A stretch of 13,657 bases of DNA. It comes from Actinomycetes bacterium (lineage in GTDB: Bacteria > Actinomycetota > Acidimicrobiia > Acidimicrobiales > Palsa-688). Position 1 is the stretch's first letter. Each line of letters opens with the position of its first letter. The stretch spans positions 1-13,657 of the forward strand of contig JAKAXN010000089.1 of assembly GCA_021816565.1 (NCBI GenBank), in the 5' to 3' direction. The notes under the pieces were generated by a model, which was not told the origin of the DNA, searched no databases, and was given only the letters and a program-made list of their open reading frames with translations. A program made the position numbers and the translations under genes. Positions 7,794 through 13,064 of the stretch are shown one piece after another.

Positions 7794-8075
7794 ATGCGCA
7801 CGACCCCCACGCACGAACAGCGGGTGTGGACCATCGAGGTGGTCTTCACCGAGGACGAGGACCGCACCCGGGCCGACGCCCGGATGCGCGCCGGGTGGCG
7901 GGACTGGCACGGTTGGGGGCGGTCGCGGCGCAACCCGATGGATCCCGACGTCCCTGCCATCGGGGAGGAGCTGGCCGCGGCCCGGGCCCTGGCCGACCTG
8001 TCGCACCAGCTGGTGGATGCCGCCGCCCGGGGTGTGGAGACCTTCGAGGGTCACCCGGTGTCCATCCGCGGCTGA
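7794..8075 (+). CDS. DUF1876 family small protein (Rv1738/Rv2632c-like)
   Basis: This 93-residue cytosolic protein matches the DUF1876 family: an N-terminal beta-strand block (VWTIEVVFTEDEDRTRADAR, residues 11-30), a tryptophan-rich turn (WRDWHGWGRSRRNP), then DPDVPAIGEELAAARALADLSHQLVDAA (51-78), the family's hallmark helix, which resembles mycobacterial IGDELAIARAL. Length is normal for the family. Mycobacterial members such as Rv1738 are strongly induced in hypoxia and dormancy; the molecular role is not settled, so stress association is inference from homologues. The ATG is fixed by GAGGAGGA at 7783-7790 with a 3-nt spacer. It is divergent from the ceramidase gene and converges on the DUF2267 gene with 22 bp between the stops. 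Confidence 0.88.
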   Translation: MRTTPTHEQRVWTIEVVFTEDEDRTRADARMRAGWRDWHGWGRSRRNPMDPDVPAIGEELAAARALADLSHQLVDAAARGVETFEGHPVSIRG

Positions 8076-8078
8076 GCA

Positions 8079-8091
8079 GTTCCGCCGGAAC
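8079..8091. terminator. Short hairpin between two convergent genes
   Basis: GTTCC-GCC-GGAAC forms a perfect 5-bp stem with a 3-nt loop inside the 22-bp gap between the convergent stops of the DUF1876 and DUF2267 genes. Its position suits a bidirectional terminator, but the stem is short and no T-run follows, so the call is tentative. Confidence 0.3.
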
Positions 8092-8097
8092 GGCCGT

Positions 8098-8514
8098 CTA
8101 CAGGTAGGCGGCGAACTCCTTGGGCAGGACGGCGAGGAGATGGTCGATGCTGCCCGGGCCCAGCTCGTCCCAGAGGACCGACGTCACGGCCCGGACCGCG
8201 TCCTCGGCTGCGCTCGTGCCCTTGAGGCCCGCCTCCCTCTCGACCCGCGCCAGGAACTCGTCGAGTGACGTCCGCTGCGGGGCCCGGCTGGGATCCCATC
8301 CGTCGAAGAAGATCCCCTTGACGAGTACCGGCATCTGTGCCGCCAGATGGGCGGCCACGTTGGCGTCGAGGCGGTCCCGCAGGGCGTGCAGGACCGATCG
8401 AAGCACCTGGTACGCGTCGTGGGCGTTCTCCATGTCCGCTCGCTCGCCGGTGAGCGCGATCCACTCGTAGGTCTTGCCGACCGTCCGGTTGATGACATCC
8501 AGGTTGTGCTCCAT
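8098..8514 (-). CDS. DUF2267 domain-containing protein
   Basis: This 138-residue soluble, all-helical protein fits the DUF2267 family: a first helical repeat (about 5-70) containing AYQVLRSVLHALRDRLDANVAAHLAAQMPVLVKGIFFDGW-type sequence (residues 39-73 region), then a second repeat starting SLDEFLARVEREAGL (83-97) and ending WDELGPGSIDHLLAVLPKEFAAYL (115-138). The repeated pattern of helix, Gly/Ser turn and Leu-Pro-x-x-hydrophobic ending is typical. The function is unknown; these proteins often occur with stress genes in actinobacteria. The ATG at 8512-8514 has no strong Shine-Dalgarno. A TANNNT word (TAGCCT, minus strand 8556-8551) lies at a plausible promoter distance. The gene is divergent from the archease gene across a 140-bp regulatory gap. 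Confidence 0.85.
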   Translation of the reverse strand: MEHNLDVINRTVGKTYEWIALTGERADMENAHDAYQVLRSVLHALRDRLDANVAAHLAAQMPVLVKGIFFDGWDPSRAPQRTSLDEFLARVEREAGLKGTSAAEDAVRAVTSVLWDELGPGSIDHLLAVLPKEFAAYL

Positions 8515-8654
8515 GCGCCCAGCCTGAGCCGGCGGGTGACGTCGGGCCAGAGGCTAAGGTCGAGCCGTCGGCGGCCGGTGCGGGACTTTCTCCTCTGGGG
8601 TCCGGCCGGGACGGCCGGGAGACTGGCCGGGAACCGGTTCCCGGGAGGCCGCCG
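8515..8654. promoter_or_regulatory. Divergent regulatory region between DUF2267 and archease genes
   Basis: This 140-bp gap has no gene. It holds TANNNT words on both strands around 8551-8560 (TAAGGT on plus, TAGCCT on minus), a DosR-like half-site TGCGGGACTT (8579-8588), three direct copies of GGCCGGGA (8604-8611, 8613-8620, 8625-8632) and an 18-bp palindrome (8627-8644) touching the archease ribosome binding site. No recognisable -35 hexamers are visible. The density of repeated motifs suggests controlled expression of the archease. Confidence 0.5.
8627..8644. promoter_or_regulatory. 18-bp perfect palindrome overlapping the archease ribosome binding site
   Basis: CCGGGAACCGGTTCCCGG is a perfect palindrome ending 10 nt before the archease ATG. 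Its right arm includes the first two bases of the GGGAGG Shine-Dalgarno (8643-8648). As DNA it has the form of an operator for a dimeric repressor; as RNA its self-pairing could limit ribosome access. No known regulator consensus is recognised with confidence. Confidence 0.55.
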
Positions 8655-9338
8655 ATGACCGAAGTGCGCCAGTGGCTCGACGCGAACGCCCGTCAGCTGA
8701 CCGACCTGGCCGGAAGGCTCGGGGTCGACCCCGACATGGTCCATTTGACCGCGGTGCTGATCCTGGGTGGGTTCACCGACGAGCAGATAGAGGTCCAGCT
8801 CAGGTCCGTCCGGTGGGGGGGACCCGACGAGGCGGCCACCCTGGCCCCGGTGGTGCGCTCCCTCCGGGACATCCGGGCTGCGGTCACCGACGGGATCTGG
8901 TCCAGGACCGGCCCGGCCGCTGAGAGATCCGGGCACCGGGTTCTGGCCCACACCTCCGACTTCATCATCGAGGCCTGGGGTCCCGATCCGCCCACCTGCA
9001 TGACGGAGGCCTTGGCGGCGATGGTGGAGGAGTTCGCGGCGGCTCCGGAGGCCCCGGCGACCAAGGTGGTCCCGTTGGCCGCCGACGCCGGGCCGCCCGA
9101 GGAGCAGCTGGTGTCGCTGCTGGAGGAGGTCATATACGACCTCGACGTGCTCTCGGTGGTCCCGGTGGGGATCCACCTGTTCTCCGACGAGGACGGCGGG
9201 GTGGTGGGCGACATGGAGGTGATCCCCCTGGAGGGCGCCACGATGGTCGGGCCGGTGCCCAAGGCGGTCACCTACCACGAGCTGTCGATGGCGCCCGACG
9301 TCGGGGGATGGCGGTGCCGGGTCCTGATCGACGTGTGA
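8655..9338 (+). CDS. Archease with an N-terminal extension
   Basis: Archease is the small cofactor that speeds guanylation and turnover of the RNA ligase RtcB. The domain occupies about residues 95-227: HTSDFIIEAWG (99-109; Asp102 matches the metal-binding HTADxxIxAxG motif), LVSLLEEVIYDLD (152-164), KAVTYHEL (203-210) and the ending GGWRCRVLIDV (217-227; Asp226 matches the family's C-terminal acidic metal ligand). Archeases are usually about 140 residues, so the first 95 or so here are extra; they look helical (WLDANARQLTDLAGRLGV and LTAVLILGGFTDEQIEVQLRSV) and match nothing I recognise. The start is supported by GGGAGG at 8643-8648 with a 6-nt spacer. A decayed rtcB lies just downstream, so this protein has lost its adjacent partner; either another RtcB exists elsewhere or the gene has a different job. 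Confidence 0.85.
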   Translation: MTEVRQWLDANARQLTDLAGRLGVDPDMVHLTAVLILGGFTDEQIEVQLRSVRWGGPDEAATLAPVVRSLRDIRAAVTDGIWSRTGPAAERSGHRVLAHTSDFIIEAWGPDPPTCMTEALAAMVEEFAAAPEAPATKVVPLAADAGPPEEQLVSLLEEVIYDLDVLSVVPVGIHLFSDEDGGVVGDMEVIPLEGATMVGPVPKAVTYHELSMAPDVGGWRCRVLIDV

Positions 9339-9386
9339 GCGGCGCCGGGGCGGCGCTGCAGGCCCGCTCCCCGGCCCGGGCCGTTG

Positions 9387-9640
9387 ATGGACGCCCTCTA
9401 CCGCGCCGTACCGGTGGGGGTCGGCCGGGCCATGAGCCGCCACCCGGCGGGCCGGCTGGTGAGCGGGGTCGTTCTGCGCCGGGAGATGGAGTCCGACGCG
9501 GTGGTGGTGAGGGCGCCGTCCGGTCGGGGCCTGGCCGAGGAGGCGCCGGTCGCCTACAAGGACATCGACGAGGTGGTGGCCAGCTGCGAGCTGGCCGGCC
9601 GGTGGCCCGGTTGCGGCCCCTCGGGGTCGTCAGGGGGTGA
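9387..9640 (+). pseudogene. rtcB: Decayed rtcB (RNA-splicing ligase) remnant with internal deletion and frameshift
   Basis: Two pieces of RtcB are readable. The first, MDALYRAVPVGVGR (9387-9428), resembles the stretch before RtcB's first GVG motif (about residue 110-125 of the roughly 480-residue protein). It runs straight into the C-terminal end: GRAMSRH, then VVVRAPSGRGLAEEAPVAYKDIDEVVASCELAG, in the same frame. The final PVARLRPLGVVRG and the TGA at 9638-9640 are readable only in another frame, so a frameshift lies near 9598-9606. Compared with Pyrococcus RtcB (endings EEAPGAYKNVD and VARMRPIGVAKG) the identity is clear. The N-terminus, the metal-binding core and the CHGAGR guanylation histidine are missing, so no ligase activity is possible. 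It sits 48 bp after the archease stop, the usual place for an archease-rtcB pair. An assembly error cannot be excluded from one sequence. Confidence 0.82.
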
Positions 9641-9655
9641 GGGCACGGGGGGCGG

Positions 9656-9982
9656 TCAGGGCCACTCGAAGGCCCGCCACTTGTGCAGGACGTGGGTGCG
9701 GGTGAAGCCGGCCCGGTGGGGGCCCGGGTGGCCGGCCTCGAGCTCGCAGCGCACCGCGTCGGCGACCGGCACCCCGTACGCGCCCTGCACCGGTGCCGGC
9801 CGGCGGGCCGAGGCCGGACAGCGGGTGGCGCTGCCCCGGTAGGTGCCGTCGCCCGGTACCGCCACCTCCCTCGCCAGAGGCAGGTCGAAGAACGGGTCGT
9901 GGCGGGGGGCGGGGCCGGCGTCCTTGCGGAGCCGGGAGATCAGGTCGTCGTCGCTCAGGCGCTTCTCGGGACTTCCGGTCAT
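9656..9982 (-). CDS. Hypothetical small protein with Cys/His motif
   Basis: I do not recognise this 108-residue product. It has a charged N-terminal helix (SPEKRLSDDDLISRLRKDAG, 4-23), a central Arg/Pro-rich part with Cys55, and a C-terminal segment RCELEAGHPGPH (78-89) followed by an aromatic tail ending WRAFEWP. The pattern C-x-L-x2-GHxGPH recurs in small actinobacterial proteins and could bind a metal through Cys79, His85 and His89, perhaps with Cys55; this is inference. No membrane segment or signal peptide is visible. The start at 9980-9982 lacks a strong Shine-Dalgarno. Its stop is 15 bp from the end of the rtcB remnant on the opposite strand, and it lies 92 bp downstream of the SDR gene. 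Confidence 0.65.
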   Translation of the reverse strand: MTGSPEKRLSDDDLISRLRKDAGPAPRHDPFFDLPLAREVAVPGDGTYRGSATRCPASARRPAPVQGAYGVPVADAVRCELEAGHPGPHRAGFTRTHVLHKWRAFEWP

Positions 9983-10074
9983 CGGGTCCGATGGTACGGA
10001 TCGTCCGGCCCGCCGGAATCCCCCCTTCGGGGTGATCGTGGTGAGGCCGCTGCCGGGTGCTCAGACGGCCCGGA

Positions 10075-10836
10075 TCAGCTGGTGAGGATGCCCCCGTCGA
10101 CCGGCAGCGACACGCCGGTTATGTAGGAGGCGGCATCGCTGGCCAGGAAGATCACCGCCGCCGAGAGCTCCGCCGGGTCCCCGGCCCGCCCGACCAGCAC
10201 CCTGGTCATCTGGGAGTCCAGATAGCCCTCTGGGTACTGGTCGGTCATCTCCGACCCGAAGAACCCGGGGGCGACCAGGTTGACCCGGATGCCCTTGCGG
10301 CCGGTCCACTGCTGGGCCAGGTCCCTGGTCAGGCCCACCAGGGCCGCCTTGCTGGCCGAGTAGGCCGCCTGAGGCAGGCTGGCGGTGGTGAAGCCCAGGA
10401 TGCTCCCGATGTTGATGATGCTCGAACCGGGCTTCATCACCCGGCCGCAGGCCTGGGCCATCCAGTAGGCGCCGTTGAGGTTGACGTCGATGACCTGGCG
10501 GAACTGCTCGGGGGTCTCCCTGGTGGCCGGGTAGGCGGTGCCGACACCGGCGTTGTTGACCAGGACGTCCACCCGGCCGAAGGCGGCCACGGTCTCGTCG
10601 ACCAGCCGCTGGCAGTCCTCCGGGCGCGAGACGTCGGTGGCCACGCTCACGCACCGGCGGCCGGCCTTCTCCACCAGCTGCGCCGTCTCGGCCAGCCGGT
10701 CGACCCGGCGTGCTCCGAGCGCCACGTCGGCTCCCGCCTCCGCCAGGTGCTGGGCGAAGGCCACGCCGAGACCCGACGAGGCCCCGGTCACGATGGCCAC
10801 CTTCCCCTCCAGGCGGAACTGCTCCATCAAACCCAC
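10075..10836 (-). CDS. Short-chain dehydrogenase/reductase (SDR family oxidoreductase)
   Basis: This is a classical SDR of 253 residues, a cytosolic NAD(P)-dependent oxidoreductase. The Rossmann cofactor motif TGASSGLG is at 17-24, with ARR (42-44) after beta-2, where Arg residues favour NADP(H), then DV at 68-69 and NNAG at 94-97. The catalytic tetrad is Asn119, Ser145, Tyr159 and Lys163 (YSASK 159-163). The motif PGFFGSEMT (190-198) follows the active site, and LPVDGG ends the fold. The resemblance to FabG/gluconate 5-dehydrogenase-type SDRs does not fix the substrate. The start is GTG at 10834-10836, chosen because AGGAGG (10842-10847) lies 5 nt upstream; the ATG three codons later would be 14 nt away. 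It follows the LysR gene on the same strand after an 83-bp gap. Confidence 0.92.
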   Translation of the reverse strand: MGLMEQFRLEGKVAIVTGASSGLGVAFAQHLAEAGADVALGARRVDRLAETAQLVEKAGRRCVSVATDVSRPEDCQRLVDETVAAFGRVDVLVNNAGVGTAYPATRETPEQFRQVIDVNLNGAYWMAQACGRVMKPGSSIINIGSILGFTTASLPQAAYSASKAALVGLTRDLAQQWTGRKGIRVNLVAPGFFGSEMTDQYPEGYLDSQMTRVLVGRAGDPAELSAAVIFLASDAASYITGVSLPVDGGILTS

Positions 10837-10841
10837 AGCGG

Positions 10842-10847
10842 CCTCCT
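10842..10847 (-). promoter_or_regulatory. Shine-Dalgarno deciding the GTG start of the SDR gene
   Basis: AGGAGG on the minus strand lies 5 nt before GTG (10834-10836) and 14 nt before the in-frame ATG at 10825-10827. The spacing favours the GTG start. Confidence 0.75.
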
Positions 10848-10919
10848 AAGCCCGTGCCCGAGAACTGGACCACCGGCCGGGCGGCCGGGATCCCGCAGCG
10901 TAGCGGGGGTCGGCGGGCG

Positions 10920-11819
10920 TCATCTCGAAGCGGCCCCGACCAGCCTCCGGCCGGCCGGGCTGAGCGGTCTGCCCACCGGCCAGATGGCCCGGATGGTCCG
11001 CTCCAGCTCCACCCCCTGATAGGGCACCGCCACCAGCTGACCGGACCGCAGTTCCGCCTCCACCGCCAGGCCCGAGAGCACCGCCGGGCCGGCGCCGCGG
11101 GCGGCGGCGGCCTTTATGGCCGCTGTCGAACCCAGCTCCATGGATGTCCTCAGCTCGGTCCCGTGAGCCGCCAGGGCCGCGGTCAGGACATCGCGGGTGC
11201 CCGACCCCCGTTCCCGGACGACCAGGGCGGTGCGGGCCAGCAGCCCGGCGGTGACCGGGGTCCGGCGCCGGGCCCAGGGGTGGCGGGGCGAGACGACTAT
11301 CACCAGGTGGTCCCGGCACAGGTCCCGGTGGCGGAACCGGCCGGTTGGGCGGGTTCCCTCGATGAAGCCGATCTCCACGACCCCGGCTTCCACCAGCCCG
11401 GCCACGTGGGAGGTGTTGCCCATCTGGAGCGACACGGGCAGGTCCGGGTCGGTCTCGGCCAGACGCTGCAGCCAGGCGGGCAGCAGGTAGTCGGCCACGG
11501 TGAGGCTGGCCGCCAGCGTCAGGCACGGCCCCCCGTCGGCATTGAGGCTGGCCGCCCCGGTCTGGAGGGCCCGAACCGCCTGCAGCACCGGGCCAGCCCA
11601 CTCGACGGCCCTCTCACCGGCGGGGGTCAGGCGGGTGCCGGTGTGGGAGCGGTCGAGAAGCTCCAGTCCCAGCACCCGCTCCAACTGGCGCAGGCGCATG
11701 CTGGCGGCCGGCTGGGTGATGCGGTGGGCGCCGGCCGCCGCGCTGATGGACCCCAGCTGGTCCACGCTCACCAGGAGGTCCAGCGCGCTCAGGTCGGGTA
11801 TCGGCTCACCCAAGGGCAT
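10920..11819 (-). CDS. LysR-family transcriptional regulator, probable regulator of the divergent yeiH-like gene
   Basis: This 299-residue DNA-binding protein has the LysR layout: a winged helix-turn-helix at about 10-70 (LDLLVSVDQLGSISAAAGAHRITQPAASMRLRQLE region, then LLDRSHTGTRLTPAGE), a linker helix, and a two-lobed effector-binding domain from about 95 (LTLAASLTVADYLLPAWL) with the usual EIGFIEG and HLVIVVSPRHPWA strands. The divergent pairing with a YeiH-type transporter recalls enterobacterial yeiE-yeiH, where the LysR protein responds to sulfite; sharing that effector is inference. The start ATG (11817-11819) has no Shine-Dalgarno and lies inside the dyad shared with the transporter start, so its mRNA is probably leaderless or nearly so. 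Negative autoregulation, common for LysR proteins, fits an operator covering its own start. Confidence 0.92.
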   Translation of the reverse strand: MPLGEPIPDLSALDLLVSVDQLGSISAAAGAHRITQPAASMRLRQLERVLGLELLDRSHTGTRLTPAGERAVEWAGPVLQAVRALQTGAASLNADGGPCLTLAASLTVADYLLPAWLQRLAETDPDLPVSLQMGNTSHVAGLVEAGVVEIGFIEGTRPTGRFRHRDLCRDHLVIVVSPRHPWARRRTPVTAGLLARTALVVRERGSGTRDVLTAALAAHGTELRTSMELGSTAAIKAAAARGAGPAVLSGLAVEAELRSGQLVAVPYQGVELERTIRAIWPVGRPLSPAGRRLVGAASR

Positions 11820-11833
11820 AAGGACAGCTTATG
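11817..11833. promoter_or_regulatory. LysR-type operator (T-N11-A dyad) spanning both divergent start codons
   Basis: CATAAG-GACAG-CTTATG is a perfect 6-bp inverted repeat around a 5-nt centre. It contains the T-N11-A pattern (T11819, A11831) typical of LysR-protein sites within a dyad. The outer CAT and ATG are the start codons of the LysR gene (minus) and the transporter gene (plus). AAGGA (11820-11824) inside it doubles as the transporter's ribosome binding site. If the transporter actually starts at the in-frame GTG 11891, this site would lie upstream of that start in a normal operator position. Confidence 0.55.
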
Positions 11834-13003
11834 ACCTCCGAGGGAATTGGGCCGATCTGCGGGGCCGCTGCTGTCGCCACCCTGGTTCGGGTGAGCACTG
11901 ACACCGTGGATATCGACAGCGTCCGATCCGGGACCGGGGGCGGGGCGGGTGACCGCAGCCGGTCGGGCCGGCTGCGGTCGGTCGCTCCGGGGCTGGCCCT
12001 CACCGCGGCGGTGGCGGCCGCGGCCACCGTTGCGGGAAGCGCGGTCCCGGCGTTCGGTGCGCCCCTCTTCGCCATCGTCATGGGGGCGGTGGTGGCGGTG
12101 GCCCGCCCCCTGCCGCCCGCCTTCTCACCGGGCCTGGCATTCGGCTCGAAGCCGGTGCTGCAGGCGTCGGTGGTGATCCTGGGCAGCGGCCTGTCCATCG
12201 CCGAGGTGCTGAGGGTCGGCGTCGGCTCCCTCCCGGTGCTGATCGGGACGCTGGCGGCGGCCCTGCTGCTGGCCCGGCCGGTGGGACGGGCGCTCGGGCT
12301 GCACCGGGATGTGACCACCCTGATCGGAGTGGGCACGGCCATCTGCGGGGCGTCGGCCATAGCCGCCACCAATTCCGTGATCGATGCCGAGGAGACCGAC
12401 GTTACCTACGCGGTGACGACCATCTTCTTGTTCAACGTGGTGGCGCTGCTCAGCTATCCGGCGCTCGGTCACGCCCTGGGGATGTCCCAGCACGCCTTCG
12501 GGCTGTGGGCCGGCACCGCGGTCAACGATCTGTCATCGGTGGTGGCCGCGGCCACCGTCTACGGCCACGCCGCCACCACCCGGGCGGTGGTGGTCAAGCT
12601 GACCCGCACCCTGGCCATCGTGCCGATCTCGGTGGGTCTGGCCGCCGTGCGGGCCCGCCGGCCGGCCGGCCCGGGCCGGGAGCCGACCGGAGCCCAGACA
12701 CCGGTCGCCCACACGTCGATGGTCACGGTCGTGCGCCGGGCAGTACCGCGGTTCCTGCTCGGCTTCATCGCCCTGGCGGCGGTCAACTCTGCCGGGTTGA
12801 TCCCCGGCTCCTGGCACGCCGGGCTGTCAGAGGTGTCGACCTGGCTGATCACCGCCGCCCTGGCCGCCATCGGTCTGTCGACCCGCCCGGCGGCCATGCG
12901 CCGGGCCGGATGGCGGCCACTTCTGCTGGGAGCGGTCCTGTGGGCCGCAGTCGGCGTCAGCAGCCTGCTACTGCAGGGCGCCACGGGCCTGATGGGACTC
13001 TGA
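11831..13003 (+). CDS. YeiH/UPF0324 family putative sulfate/sulfite exporter
   Basis: This integral membrane protein of 390 residues belongs to the YeiH family (putative sulfate exporter, Cons_hypoth698). Recognisable blocks are KPVLQASVVILGSGLSIAEV (107-126), GVGTAICGASAIAATNSVI (166-184), TTIFLFNVVALLSYPALGHALGMS (196-219) and FGLWAGTAVND (223-233), followed by hydrophobic segments to the C-terminus, about ten in all. The usual His-Glu or Asp pair after the AGT motif is here Asn-Asp. Residues 1-50 are a polar extension before the first helix (APGLALTAAVA), longer than usual; a GTG at 11891 (residue 21) would shorten it. ATG 11831 has AAGGA with a 6-nt spacer and is preferred weakly. Sulfur-anion export is a family prediction, not proven. 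The divergent LysR gene is the likely regulator, and a strong hairpin follows the stop. Confidence 0.88.
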   Translation: MTSEGIGPICGAAAVATLVRVSTDTVDIDSVRSGTGGGAGDRSRSGRLRSVAPGLALTAAVAAAATVAGSAVPAFGAPLFAIVMGAVVAVARPLPPAFSPGLAFGSKPVLQASVVILGSGLSIAEVLRVGVGSLPVLIGTLAAALLLARPVGRALGLHRDVTTLIGVGTAICGASAIAATNSVIDAEETDVTYAVTTIFLFNVVALLSYPALGHALGMSQHAFGLWAGTAVNDLSSVVAAATVYGHAATTRAVVVKLTRTLAIVPISVGLAAVRARRPAGPGREPTGAQTPVAHTSMVTVVRRAVPRFLLGFIALAAVNSAGLIPGSWHAGLSEVSTWLITAALAAIGLSTRPAAMRRAGWRPLLLGAVLWAAVGVSSLLLQGATGLMGL

Positions 13004-13010
13004 GGGACGG

Positions 13011-13042
13011 CGGTGGGCCGGTCCGCCCCGACCGGCCCACCG
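13011..13042. terminator. Strong hairpin, probable bidirectional terminator
   Basis: CGGTGGGCCGGTC (13011-13023) pairs perfectly over 13 bp with GACCGGCCCACCG (13030-13042) around a 6-nt loop. It starts 8 bp after the transporter stop and lies 22 bp beyond the stop of the convergent Rpf-like gene, so it can serve both. No T-run follows, as is usual in very GC-rich actinobacteria. Confidence 0.75.
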
Positions 13043-13064
13043 TCTGACCTCCCGGTCCTCGGGC

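Noticed and set aside
8551..8560. TAAGGT/TAGCCT as promoters for the archease and DUF2267 genes
   Set aside because: They match only the loose TANNNT pattern with no -35 partner, so they are mentioned within the regulatory region but not called separately.
9339..9386. Continuation of the archease frame past its TGA into the rtcB remnant
   Set aside because: The two are in the same frame, but the intervening codons are Pro/Arg-rich with no conserved residues, and the archease ends exactly at its family C-terminus; no reason to propose readthrough or fusion.
8184..9443. A 419-codon minus-strand frame across the DUF2267 and archease genes
   Set aside because: It overlaps two well-supported genes, and its composition (His, Arg, Gly, Pro) shows no protein family.
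10022..10032. CCCC-TTC-GGGG hairpin downstream of the SDR gene
   Set aside because: The stem is only 4 bp with no T-run; too weak to call a terminator.
10892..10907. CCCGC-N6-GCGGG inverted repeat between the LysR and SDR genes
   Set aside because: A 5-bp all-GC stem is expected often by chance in this DNA.
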